Numbered from the stretch's first letter, positions 42,284 to 51,853 are shown. The stretch is 64,000 bases of DNA from Litoribacillus peritrichatus (GCF_039537985.1 NZ_BAABBN010000012.1:62001-126000); one strand, 5' to 3'. Notes: generated by a model not told the origin, from the letters alone. Program-made: numbers and translations.

Positions 42284-44098
42284 TTAAAGCGATAAATTAA
42301 ATTTTTTTTGCAAAATCATAAGACTCACTAAGTGTACAAATACAGGATCAAATCGGGACCTGACGCTTTCATTTTGCCCTTTTAATTGTAAAAACAATTT
42401 CCTGACTTTCGAGCTAGAATACAAAGACGGTAAGTCGTTTCCACCTAAAATATACGATTCAAATAAATCGGCAAGTGGGCCTGTTTTTTTGAAACTGACT
42501 GGAGCAGTGATGAATGGCTTTTTCTTAACGTATGTGTAACTTTCTGGCATATATTTTTTAGCCACGTGCCTTAAAATCCGTTTGTTTTTCCTTAAATGAA
42601 ATTTATATTCCAATGGCAAACTATGTATAAAATCCACCAGTTCGTTGTCCAAAAACGAAGGCCGCCCCTCAATGGCGTTCGCCATTTCCGTCCTGTCAGC
42701 CAAGGCAGATAAATTGTAAGTCTGAAAAACAGTTTTATAGTGAAGTTCTTGCGAAGTACAAATTAACGGGGAATCTTTCTCTCGGTTAATAGCCGAGTAT
42801 TCATTAATCAGAGAGTATTTTCGATTCCGTAAATTATAAAGCGCCTCAGCCTGTGGTAATGCATGAGCCATTTGAGCAGGGACATAACCCAAGCGCTTAT
42901 GAAGATAGCTCAAACGGCCAAACCCGTGACCGTCCTCTGCCTCACCTAAATAAGGTGAGGTAATGTCCTGCATAAAAAAGCCATACCCTAAAAGAGACTC
43001 ATCTGCTCCTTCTCCGGTTAAAGCCACTTTATGCCCTCTTGCCGACAGCACTTTACTGAGAAAAAATTTTGCAGATACATTAAAGTTCGGTACAGGCATC
43101 TCACAATGATAAACAGACGCCTCAAAGCAATCGGCTAAAGTCTTTTCAGAAACAGATACAATCTCATGTTCAATATCAAGACAACTCGCAAATTCACTTG
43201 CCTGCGAACTTTCATCAAACATTGGATCTTCAAAACCTATGCTATAAGTTTTAAGCTTCTGGCTATATTGCTTGGTAACAGCCGCAATCATCGAAGAGTC
43301 AATGCCGCTACTGAGATAACAAGCATTCACCCCGCCAGTGAGGAGACGCTTTTTTATAGCCCTTATGAATAAACTCTCAAATTGATCTGCCGCATCATCA
43401 AAAGATAGATCACTCAGCCGATAACTTGCAGGAATCAATGGCGACGTATCGACATAAGTGATTTGTTTAACTTCGTCATTGACCACTTTTAAAACAACAC
43501 CGGGCGGAACAGAAAACACCCCTTTAACCAGCGTTTGTGTTGTATCTGCAACAAAAGACTCTACCGACTGCAAATATTCCAAATTCCATCGGGAAGGAAC
43601 GCCACAGGCCAGCAGTGCCTTGACCTCGGAAGCAGCAATTATTTTTCCATTTATACGGGCAAAATACAGCGGCTTAATACCATGACGATCACGTCCCAAG
43701 TAAGCCGTTTCAGAAGCCGAATGCCATACAGCAAAGGCAAATTCTCCATCAAGTAATTGAAACGCCCTTTCACCACAGTGCATAAGACTTTGAACTAAAT
43801 ATTCACTGTCCGACTTTGTCTGAAATTGAGCGCCTTCTTTTAAAAGAGAGGATCTATCGTTATACAGCTCGCCATTTATAACTGAAACCCACTGGTTGTC
43901 TGCGGTCACCATAGGCTGTCTTCCCGACTGACCACCATTGATAGATAAACGACAATGACCAAGAGCAACTTTGAGACCTGCTGACATCCAAAGCCCTCTT
44001 TCATCCGGGCCACGATGGTTTAAATAACCCAGCGCATCCTTAAATCTAGCGACATCCACGGAATCATACCGAGAGTAATAAAACAAAAGACCACACAC
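42284..44098 (-). CDS. Asparagine synthetase (glutamine-hydrolysing) within the RiPP locus
   Basis: 604 residues from a GTG at 44098, which gives MCGLLFYYS with the nucleophile Cys as residue 2; an ATG eleven bases upstream is out of frame. The GATase-II half has HRGPDERGLW; the synthetase half has the PP-loop as SSGIDSS (~264) and TGEGADESLLGY. These enzymes activate a carboxylate with ATP and transfer ammonia. In RiPP loci AsnB homologues make lasso macrolactams or amides. Located between two YcaO genes (20 bp after one, 71 bp before the next), it is probably a tailoring enzyme rather than housekeeping asnB. Confidence 0.9.
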   Translation of the reverse strand: MCGLLFYYSRYDSVDVARFKDALGYLNHRGPDERGLWMSAGLKVALGHCRLSINGGQSGRQPMVTADNQWVSVINGELYNDRSSLLKEGAQFQTKSDSEYLVQSLMHCGERAFQLLDGEFAFAVWHSASETAYLGRDRHGIKPLYFARINGKIIAASEVKALLACGVPSRWNLEYLQSVESFVADTTQTLVKGVFSVPPGVVLKVVNDEVKQITYVDTSPLIPASYRLSDLSFDDAADQFESLFIRAIKKRLLTGGVNACYLSSGIDSSMIAAVTKQYSQKLKTYSIGFEDPMFDESSQASEFASCLDIEHEIVSVSEKTLADCFEASVYHCEMPVPNFNVSAKFFLSKVLSARGHKVALTGEGADESLLGYGFFMQDITSPYLGEAEDGHGFGRLSYLHKRLGYVPAQMAHALPQAEALYNLRNRKYSLINEYSAINREKDSPLICTSQELHYKTVFQTYNLSALADRTEMANAIEGRPSFLDNELVDFIHSLPLEYKFHLRKNKRILRHVAKKYMPESYTYVKKKPFITAPVSFKKTGPLADLFESYILGGNDLPSLYSSSKVRKLFLQLKGQNESVRSRFDPVFVHLVSLMILQKKFNLSL

Positions 44099-44118
44099 GA
44101 TTCATTTGTCCTTGCACA

Positions 44119-46332
44119 CTATATCAATAGAGCTTGTTGGTTTAAGTTATTTTCATGCCTTGCATTGTCCAGTAAGCCTAGAGCCACAGGAACTTGATAC
44201 AAACGATCTACTGCGAAATATGGAAAAATATGACAGGTTCCAGGAATAATAACTTTCGCCGTATTTAGGATCATATCCGGCCGGCTGTAATTCAATACCA
44301 ACACTTCAAGACCGAGTAAACGTGCGCGCTCTAAACAATGATTGATGTCATCTTTAATATCCGCATTCTTTACCGTTTCAAAGTCTTTCAGTTTGCAAGG
44401 GGGTTGCGAGTCAGGAAACAAATAGGCGCCATCAACAATTGCATCAAAATCAAAAGGTGCTGTATTACGATCTCGAATTTCTGTTATTTGACATAATTCA
44501 GTAAGTGCTCGTTGGCAAGCAATATATGCATCAATATGACACCCGAAACCAAAACAAAACTGGCCAGTCGTCTTATTTCTACTGATGGCTGCGATCACAG
44601 GAATGTTAAAATCTGTTGTTATATCAATAGTCCAGTAATCCCACTCCGCCTCAATGGTATGCTCCAGCTGTTTGAGTAACTCATCACTGACGCCCTCAAA
44701 ATCAATCATCCGTCTAGGCGTTTGGTTGTACCACCAAATAGCAATGGCATCACGCTCAATAATCTCAAAAAAACCTTGGAGAATAGCCTCCTCCAAAGTG
44801 TTCCCCGCAGCACCTCCATTGTGATAAAAACGACTGAATTTCTGATCGTCAAATGGCGTATTTGCATAGCAGTAACTTAAAGGAACAAACTTCGGTTGAT
44901 AGTGAGTTAAAGACCAAACTTGTGTCCAATGAATTGGTCGGTCACTGAGGTACTTTTCACTAGCATAGAGCTGGTGCTCGGGGTTTGCCTGGATATCAAA
45001 CGAGTCATATTGCTGGTCCGTAAAGGGAGTCAAATGTTGTGGTAAAACATAATCAGAAGAATTCGGAGGTGGAACAGCACTGAAGACATACTCATCGCCT
45101 TGGTACTGAGAAGCCAATCGTTCAATGCCCTCACTCAAAGCACTTGCCATTGACTGCTGTTTACTAATGCCCTTCCCCATTGTCGTATAAAGAAACGTTG
45201 CATTAGAAATCGGCCCGATATAATGATTCAGGGTCGGATTCTGGAAAAATCCACTTCTATATATTTGGTTTACGTACTCACCCTCTTTGGAAACAGAACT
45301 GCAGTGGCTAAGCAAACCACTAAACGGGCTAATTACTTCTAAAAGCCGCTGACATGTCACCTCAGGATCAATCGTTCTAACACCGCCATCTTTGGTAAAT
45401 CGTTTGAGTGTAGACGTTAGCTTAATAGGCTCTAAACTTTGCTTTTTGAACAAGTGCTTATCACCACAACTCGGGCATTGGGGCCTTTTAATGATGGGGT
45501 GCATTGTCTGATTTAAAGTTTCATAATTTATTTCAACTATTAACTGCTTTTTCTTGTTCTCCAGCAAACTTTGTAAAACAGTCCTAAGAGCAAACTTCTG
45601 GCTCGCGTCCAAATCAAAGTGGTCTTTTACAGGAATAAAGCCTAACCTAATATGATCAAAAGCTGAGCTTGCTGAGGTATCGTTTGCACTAAAACGATTC
45701 CAACGTAAACCATTATTTAAAAACAAACGATGATATAGGCACTGCCAACATCCTCCATCAGAAGCATTAAAAACAGGGCCCAAAAACGCTTGCTCCCCGG
45801 TTAACTTAATTACCACCCAACTCTCTTTTAGTCCTAACATTTCCTTATGGATCGAACCAATTCTAGGGTCAAGGTAATCATCCACTATCACTATGTTTTG
45901 AATGTCAAAAGTTACGCCTGAAAAAATGCTTTCGGCTAAGCTGTCAACTCCCTCCACCTTGGTAAGACACCATAAACGCACTCGCACTCCACCTGAATTG
46001 AGCGATGAAATGACAGGTTGATTTGAAAAATCCGGATGCAAATACCTAAACGTATCAGAGTCTTTACCCTTCTTCTTAATAAGTCCTGACTCAAATAAAC
46101 GAGCAAGCTCTTGATGATGATTAAGTAATTGGTGAGAGGCCAAAACGTTACTTAACTCGGAGAGGCATACGTTTCCCTCAACCAGCGCTGAAAGAGTACT
46201 TTCAGAGTCTAATGCAACAATGTGACTTTCTTGCTCTGATAAAAGACATAGATATTCATCACTAAATCTTTCAACAAAAAACTTGGGATTCCATTCAAAA
46301 TAGTCAGCAAATAAATTCATTAAAATTTTCAT
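44119..46332 (-). CDS. Cyclodehydratase/YcaO fusion protein with zinc tetrad (TOMM)
   Basis: 738 residues from ATG 46332 (TTG 46350 alternative). The N-terminal E1-like domain includes VDDYLDPRIGSI and two CxxC pairs, GGCWQCLYH (~200) and RPQCPSCGDK (~295), that coordinate zinc in TOMM C proteins. The YcaO half has SKQQSMASALSEGIER (~388-403), EEAILQGFFEIIERDA and CQRALTELCQI, so ATP-binding residues are intact. Such C-D fusions convert Cys/Ser/Thr of a precursor to azolines. About half of positions match the other fusion protein (39999). It starts 122 bp after the candidate precursor, beyond a hairpin. Confidence 0.92.
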   Translation of the reverse strand: MKILMNLFADYFEWNPKFFVERFSDEYLCLLSEQESHIVALDSESTLSALVEGNVCLSELSNVLASHQLLNHHQELARLFESGLIKKKGKDSDTFRYLHPDFSNQPVISSLNSGGVRVRLWCLTKVEGVDSLAESIFSGVTFDIQNIVIVDDYLDPRIGSIHKEMLGLKESWVVIKLTGEQAFLGPVFNASDGGCWQCLYHRLFLNNGLRWNRFSANDTSASSAFDHIRLGFIPVKDHFDLDASQKFALRTVLQSLLENKKKQLIVEINYETLNQTMHPIIKRPQCPSCGDKHLFKKQSLEPIKLTSTLKRFTKDGGVRTIDPEVTCQRLLEVISPFSGLLSHCSSVSKEGEYVNQIYRSGFFQNPTLNHYIGPISNATFLYTTMGKGISKQQSMASALSEGIERLASQYQGDEYVFSAVPPPNSSDYVLPQHLTPFTDQQYDSFDIQANPEHQLYASEKYLSDRPIHWTQVWSLTHYQPKFVPLSYCYANTPFDDQKFSRFYHNGGAAGNTLEEAILQGFFEIIERDAIAIWWYNQTPRRMIDFEGVSDELLKQLEHTIEAEWDYWTIDITTDFNIPVIAAISRNKTTGQFCFGFGCHIDAYIACQRALTELCQITEIRDRNTAPFDFDAIVDGAYLFPDSQPPCKLKDFETVKNADIKDDINHCLERARLLGLEVLVLNYSRPDMILNTAKVIIPGTCHIFPYFAVDRLYQVPVALGLLDNARHENNLNQQALLI

Positions 46333-46413
46333 AAAGTTCGAAGGTACCAATTAATAATGTCCTTCGAACTCAACATCCTTTAATTTTCTGATTAAGCCTA
46401 AAAATGGCTAACA

Positions 46414-46443
46414 TAGAGCATCTCTTCTCTCAGAGATGCTCTA
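46414..46443 (-). terminator. Perfect 12-bp hairpin after the candidate precursor gene
   Basis: TAGAGCATCTCT (46414-46425) pairs perfectly with 46432-46443 around a six-base loop, eleven bases after the stop codon of the 417-residue gene. No U-run directly follows on the minus strand, so it is better read as an RNA-stabilising or partial-attenuation hairpin that could raise precursor levels over enzymes. Confidence 0.6.
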
Positions 46444-46454
46444 GATAAACAAAT

Positions 46455-47708
46455 TTAGCAGGAGAACGGGAAACCAGCAGAATCCACATTATATCGGCTT
46501 AAAGCCACAGGAGAGTTATCTTTAAGTTGAGGTTGGATCGGTACAACCATTTCTAACGTTTGAAGTGGAATTTTAGGAAAAATATAGTAATCAGAAGGTG
46601 AAAGATTACCTTTTGAATCTAGCTGGTCGATCGTCTCTTGATCATAACGCCACACCCAACGATTTCTCAGCTCTAAGCCGCCTTGAGCTTCTTTCACAGA
46701 AACGACTCCTGAATCTCGGTCAACCAAATTCACTTTATCAAAGAACGCAGTATCATTATCCTCTTCAATTATTAAGTCTAAGAGGAATGGGTATTCATAA
46801 CCAATTAACTCTTTGATAATCCGAACTGTTTGCCCTGGAGGGTGTTTTTCAATGTCTTCAGGCTTTGTAATAACCGCTTTCCGAATCTCTTCGCTGCTCC
46901 ACATCAGAGCCAACAAGTTCTGCATCGCGGCACCAAAAGAATTATAAACAGATGGGCTATCCGATAAATCATAAGTCGAGTGCACATCCACTTGTGGAAC
47001 AATAACCGAATCGATTGTTTGCTCAACTGGATCAAAGTTATACTCGCTCGTAAAACGAGTAACCATCTTAATAAACAATCCAGAGTTCAGTTGAAACTGC
47101 TCTTGAAGAATATTTAAGTCACCTAAAACAGATGCACCAGAGTTCTTAAAATTTAAGTCGTGTTGAGAAATGTGACTGTCACCGAATAATCCCGGAGACG
47201 ATACAAAATATGCCGCGATTGCCTTTGTGAGCTCTGTAGGTGAAAGATTTTCCGGTTTCTTTGGTAGTTTAATAATAATTCTATTATTTACAAACGGTTG
47301 AACCATATACCCGCCGTTGCTCGAATTAAAAATCGGAGCCACACCTTTATACCAGAAACGGTAAGGGTTTTCGTTACTCAACTTGTCAAACACTTTAACC
47401 GGCCCCAGCTTCACAGTTAACCGAGCCCAAAAAGATTCCTGATAAGGCTTTTCGCCTGACTCAGGACACACCCACTCTGTAGGGTTAATGCTCTTATAGT
47501 CTTCGCCTGCCTCTTCAATAAATTTAGTTATTTCATCACTTTCAGACCAAATTTGAGCAATTGACTGAATGTGTAATTGCCGAAGAGTCGTAATTTTATT
47601 CAAAGTATGAAACGGATCTTTACGAGGAGTTTTTCCTATTTCAGGGTAAAGAATACTGTCTGTGGCGTTCTCAGATGTTTCAACTATTAGTTCAGTTTTA
47701 TCATTCAT
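46455..47708 (-). CDS. Candidate RiPP precursor with two nitrile-hydratase-leader-like segments
   Basis: 417 residues from ATG 47708; the ATG three codons upstream is only one base from the AGGA site, so 47708 is preferred. Two segments resemble the nitrile-hydratase-related leader (NHLP) pattern of Trp followed by an acidic amphipathic helix: SIAQIWSESDEITKFIEEAG (~49-68) and LLALMWSSEEIRKAVITKPE (~265-285). The C-terminus ends NVDSAGFPFSC, and Cys occurs only there and at residue 81. The large size recalls BMA_0021/BMA_0022-type TOMM proteins (from memory). It lies between the kinase-cyclase and YcaO genes. Alternatives: a scaffold or regulatory protein rather than a precursor. Confidence 0.6.
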   Translation of the reverse strand: MNDKTELIVETSENATDSILYPEIGKTPRKDPFHTLNKITTLRQLHIQSIAQIWSESDEITKFIEEAGEDYKSINPTEWVCPESGEKPYQESFWARLTVKLGPVKVFDKLSNENPYRFWYKGVAPIFNSSNGGYMVQPFVNNRIIIKLPKKPENLSPTELTKAIAAYFVSSPGLFGDSHISQHDLNFKNSGASVLGDLNILQEQFQLNSGLFIKMVTRFTSEYNFDPVEQTIDSVIVPQVDVHSTYDLSDSPSVYNSFGAAMQNLLALMWSSEEIRKAVITKPEDIEKHPPGQTVRIIKELIGYEYPFLLDLIIEEDNDTAFFDKVNLVDRDSGVVSVKEAQGGLELRNRWVWRYDQETIDQLDSKGNLSPSDYYIFPKIPLQTLEMVVPIQPQLKDNSPVALSRYNVDSAGFPFSC

Positions 47709-47770
47709 GATTTCCATTCCTATGTATTTATTATTTACCTGTTTTCCGTTTTAGGCACTAAACAGGAAGG

Positions 47771-50700
47771 TTATTCCCATAGACTTTGAGAATTTGTTGA
47801 GACTCCAATTACTTCTTGAAGATCCAGAGGAAAGTGTGAGTCGATTACTCGATTAACTTGATTCATAACGTCAACTACACCCGACAAACTAGCAAGGCTG
47901 CTCGCTTGAACAAGATCCTTTTTAGCCTGTTCTTTTTTATCGGGGATGTAATTCAAATAACACAATGCTCTTCTGAGGTATAATTGAGCTTCGTAATAGT
48001 GTTCACCTACTTGCTCACATAATTGAATGGACTTGGTTAGCTTAGAAAGCCCTGTTTCAATGTCTCCAATGTCCAGGTATATATCACTAAGAAGCGAAGA
48101 AAAGTAAGCAACGGCATGAAGAGAGCCACACTGGTATAGCTGATCAATGTGATCAGCTTCTGTAGGTAATAAACCTTTCGCCCAACAATTAATAGGACCT
48201 CCATACGAAGCGTAAACAGGAAGGCCATGTTCATCTGCGACTTTCAACAGCTTGTTGGTCGTATTGAGGCAATTGGCTTTATCGTTATTGTATTGATGCA
48301 CAATACTTGCGTACATTAAGCAAATACACATAGATGGCGGATGTTGAATCCGTTCTGCTTTTTCAACGCCCAACCGAGCATACTTTAACGCATCATCATA
48401 ATCAGCGCAGTCCCAACAAATTCGCCCTAGTAAAGCCCAGGCAAAAGCCTGATAGTCCCAACCATAAACTTGCAAGTGCTTTCGATCATCGTATTCTATA
48501 TCAACAGATGCCGAAAGCTCGGCATAGTACCTAGCAACTTCAAGTGATGGCCTTGCTTCTTTGCTTAAGAGACCATCTGGAGATACATATTTACCAACAT
48601 GGCTTCCGGTGTACCGGAAATAAGCCAAACAACCATATAAATTCGCCTTATCAATTGGCTCTGCTGTCGAAACCAATTGAGTTAATTGCTCCTCTATTTC
48701 TGGAAGCTCGCTTCGATTTCCCGAAACAATTCCATTAAACATTTTCCACCAAAGTAATGGGATCAGTTCCTTCTGATATGTATCTTTATACCCCCTCAAT
48801 AACTCAATTGACGCTGAGGTATAAAAGTTAACCTCATCCGAAGCCCAACCATTAACTTGCATGTGTGAAGTAGTTAAAACACTATTAACCGCCAGTGTGG
48901 GTTGGACCCTTTCTTCTTCAGGCAGCTCTTTTATCCATTCCAATAAATTCTTAGACTGCGAGATTGCTTCGTCACATGCAGAGTGCTCTATCGCTAAATT
49001 CGAGGCACTGATTCCATATTCAATTGCCTTATTAAATAATCTCGCATGATAAAAGTGGTTAGCGACAATCCAAGGCTGCTTTTCTCGTAAAGCACTAAAA
49101 TAAAGCTCTATCGTGTCCGCAACTTTCTTATGATTAAACTCCAAAACTGCGGTGCTCATGCTTTCATAAGCCGCATCCCTCACCAAGGCATGCTTAAAAA
49201 TATAGCTATCACCACTGACCTGACGCTGACGTATCACTAATTCATGGGCTATCAATTCATTCAGGTCAGTCTGAATAACCTCTTCAGGCTTCGGCGAAGC
49301 AGCAACCAACAAGGCATAATCAAACTCCCTGCCAACGGTGGCTGCCAGTTGCGCCGTATCTTTGGAGGATATTAAGCTGTCCAGTTTTTGCTGAAGGGAT
49401 TCCAAAAGCGTTTCAGGTACATCTTCAATGCGTTCCGGCGACACAAAGTCCACCACGCCGTTCAAGTGCTGAACCAGTTTTCTGGCCTGCAGCATGTTGA
49501 CTAATTCCTCAATAAACAGAGGAATACCATCCGTTCTGGCCGTCACGACATCCATAACATTCTGAGCAACATTTTGATGATTAAATAATGTCTTTATGAA
49601 CCGGTTGGTTTGATCCGAATTCAACCCTGTTACTGTTAGGTTGATATCGTAGTCAGGCGCCAGAGCTTCGGGCAATGCCTGCCGTGAGGTACTGATCAAC
49701 ACCGTTTTGGAAGATGAGAATTGGCTGTGTTTTAACAAATAACCAATGAACTCAATGCTCGTTGGATCAGCCCAGTGCATGTCTTCAAAAATAACTATCC
49801 CGGTCGCACCATTCGGAGTTTCAATGTCTTCAAGTAACAACACCGCAATGGCATTAAATAGAATCTCTTTCTGGTCTTCAGGCGTTAACGTGACAGCGCT
49901 TTCCACCTCATCCATAGGAAGATGCAACCAGGTGCACAACAAATTTACTGCGGTTCTGAACTCAGAGTCTAACTTGCCAATCAAAGCCTGCCGCAGCACA
50001 TTTACAGACGTTTCAGGCGTCAACGAGTCCAGCGAGTATTTGTACTTCAATACATTAAGAACCGGGTACAAAGCACTGTACTTGTGCTCCGGCAAACATT
50101 GAGCAATGTAATGATGAAAGGTATCGGCCCTGTTTCTCAGCTCAAAAATCAGCCGTGATTTCCCAATTCCGGCTTCACCGTGGACGTGGGCTACCGTTTG
50201 GTTACTTTGAGGGTCTAAAAGCATCAAAAGCTCGGTCAATTCATCTTCGCGACCTACAAAATCATAGCCCTTCCGGTTTGCCCTCAAGAAGCCAAACGCC
50301 TCAACGGAACGCTCACCCAAAAGTTGATGCAACGCCGTCATTTTTTGGCTCACCCCTAAAGCATGGGCTCTGAAGGGTTTAAACTCGATGTAAGTATCCA
50401 GCAATTTTTTAGTAAAATCGGAACATAATACTTGTCTTGGTGCAGCCTTCCTCGCCAGCTCCATTGCCACATTGGGGGTATTCCCTTCAGGAACTGCATC
50501 GGTGTAGTTGGTAATCAGTCCGGTATGCATCCCCATCCGAACCTCAACTTCAATGCCCTGAGTGGATTTGAGTAACGCATTTCTTTGATTCAGACTGCTT
50601 GAAATATCCAAAGCAGTGCGCGCACAAAGCCTGCTGTCATTATCACTGACGGAAGGATAACCAAAGTAAAATAAAAGTGTGTCGCCTAATGTGCCCGCAT

Positions 50701-51853
50701 GAAAGGCTCCGTACCTTATCGCTATATCTACGCATTGAGATTTCTGATCCCGATGCAGGGCATCAATCACCTCTAAATCCACTGCGCTTTCAGCGGCTGC
50801 CAGAACATTTAATGTCACGCACAGCGCAGAAATTTGCTTACGCTCTGTCAGCCCGGTAAACAACGCAGCATCATCATTAATTTGCGTTTCCTGAAAATCC
50901 ATTACAGCAAAAGCCTCTGTATTCTGAGGCCCTGAAGTAACGGGTTTCAGGTTGTGATTCCCCACCAAAGAATTAAAATTGATCTGGTTTAGTTCTTGAT
51001 AAATATCCGTTGCACTTGATGCCCGCTCCTGACTTTTTTTATTCAGCACACGCCTGAGTAACGCGGCAATGGGGTGCCCGGCAATTGAAGCCGGAATGGG
51101 AACATTTGACTGACTTAGCTGCTTATGAAATATGGACGCTAAGCTTGAGCCTGTCACAGCAGGCTGTCCGGTCAGACTCTCTATGAATACCAACCCCCAA
51201 ACATACAAATCGCTCTTGATCGTTGGAGGCTCACCTCTAAGCTGCTCTGGAGCACTGTAAGACGGCGTACCAAGCGTTTCATGAGTCATAGTGATCGTTT
51301 TGAAATCATGCTTTCGCGCGTCATTGGTCAAGGTGCCAATGCCAAAGTCGAGTATCTTTACGTGAAGTCTTGCCCCCGACTTGGTCAACATAATATTGGC
51401 AGGTTTTAAATCCCGGTGAATTACCCCCTGCTCATGAGCGTGGGCGAGTGAATCCAGCACTTGAGCCATCAAGTTCGCGGCATCCGCCGGCAATAACGCC
51501 CCATCCTCCTGCAACGTATCTTTTAGCGATCGGCCCTCTACAAATTCGAATACTGCGAAAAGAAGATCATCATCACACACGCCTTTGTCCAGCAAGCGAA
51601 CAATATTAGGGTGCTGGAGGCGGCAGCAAAGAGAAGTCTCACGATGAAACCGCTCTATGTAGCGCCGTCTTTTGTTGTCATCAAAATCGGAATTTAGCGT
51701 CAAAAACTTAATCGCCACTATTTGACCAGTATTGACCTGAGTCGCCCGATAAACCTGACCAAAACCGCCCTGACCGATTTTATCCAGCAACCGATAGTTT
51801 TCAGAGTGAAAACGTTGGCTAACTTTCATTTTGACTGAGTTATGAGAAAGCAT
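47771..51853 (-). CDS. TOMM-type Ser/Thr kinase - degenerate cyclase - AAA ATPase fusion
   Basis: 1360 residues from ATG 51853 (AGGAAA upstream; TTG 51871 also possible). Order of domains: protein kinase ~20-290 with GQGGFGQVYRA, VAIKF, HRDLKPAN, DFGIG and GTPSYSAPEQL intact; class III cyclase ~335-520 with GTLGDTLLFYFG but a Thr where the first metal Asp should be; an AAA/signal-ATPase ~529-850 with Walker A GEAGIGKS and Walker B IVIFEDMHWAD; then TPR-like helices. It matches the TOMM system kinase/cyclase fusion family I recall. First gene of the RiPP transcript, with box (d) upstream. It probably phosphorylates the FHA regulator. Confidence 0.92.
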   Translation of the reverse strand: MLSHNSVKMKVSQRFHSENYRLLDKIGQGGFGQVYRATQVNTGQIVAIKFLTLNSDFDDNKRRRYIERFHRETSLCCRLQHPNIVRLLDKGVCDDDLLFAVFEFVEGRSLKDTLQEDGALLPADAANLMAQVLDSLAHAHEQGVIHRDLKPANIMLTKSGARLHVKILDFGIGTLTNDARKHDFKTITMTHETLGTPSYSAPEQLRGEPPTIKSDLYVWGLVFIESLTGQPAVTGSSLASIFHKQLSQSNVPIPASIAGHPIAALLRRVLNKKSQERASSATDIYQELNQINFNSLVGNHNLKPVTSGPQNTEAFAVMDFQETQINDDAALFTGLTERKQISALCVTLNVLAAAESAVDLEVIDALHRDQKSQCVDIAIRYGAFHAGTLGDTLLFYFGYPSVSDNDSRLCARTALDISSSLNQRNALLKSTQGIEVEVRMGMHTGLITNYTDAVPEGNTPNVAMELARKAAPRQVLCSDFTKKLLDTYIEFKPFRAHALGVSQKMTALHQLLGERSVEAFGFLRANRKGYDFVGREDELTELLMLLDPQSNQTVAHVHGEAGIGKSRLIFELRNRADTFHHYIAQCLPEHKYSALYPVLNVLKYKYSLDSLTPETSVNVLRQALIGKLDSEFRTAVNLLCTWLHLPMDEVESAVTLTPEDQKEILFNAIAVLLLEDIETPNGATGIVIFEDMHWADPTSIEFIGYLLKHSQFSSSKTVLISTSRQALPEALAPDYDINLTVTGLNSDQTNRFIKTLFNHQNVAQNVMDVVTARTDGIPLFIEELVNMLQARKLVQHLNGVVDFVSPERIEDVPETLLESLQQKLDSLISSKDTAQLAATVGREFDYALLVAASPKPEEVIQTDLNELIAHELVIRQRQVSGDSYIFKHALVRDAAYESMSTAVLEFNHKKVADTIELYFSALREKQPWIVANHFYHARLFNKAIEYGISASNLAIEHSACDEAISQSKNLLEWIKELPEEERVQPTLAVNSVLTTSHMQVNGWASDEVNFYTSASIELLRGYKDTYQKELIPLLWWKMFNGIVSGNRSELPEIEEQLTQLVSTAEPIDKANLYGCLAYFRYTGSHVGKYVSPDGLLSKEARPSLEVARYYAELSASVDIEYDDRKHLQVYGWDYQAFAWALLGRICWDCADYDDALKYARLGVEKAERIQHPPSMCICLMYASIVHQYNNDKANCLNTTNKLLKVADEHGLPVYASYGGPINCWAKGLLPTEADHIDQLYQCGSLHAVAYFSSLLSDIYLDIGDIETGLSKLTKSIQLCEQVGEHYYEAQLYLRRALCYLNYIPDKKEQAKKDLVQASSLASLSGVVDVMNQVNRVIDSHFPLDLQEVIGVSTNSQSLWE

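Noticed and set aside
42284..44098. Lasso-peptide cluster (AsnB as McjC)
   Set aside because: No McjB-type transglutaminase-like protease, no short lasso precursor with Gly/Ala core start and no lasso ABC exporter are present; YcaO fusions point to TOMM-type chemistry instead.
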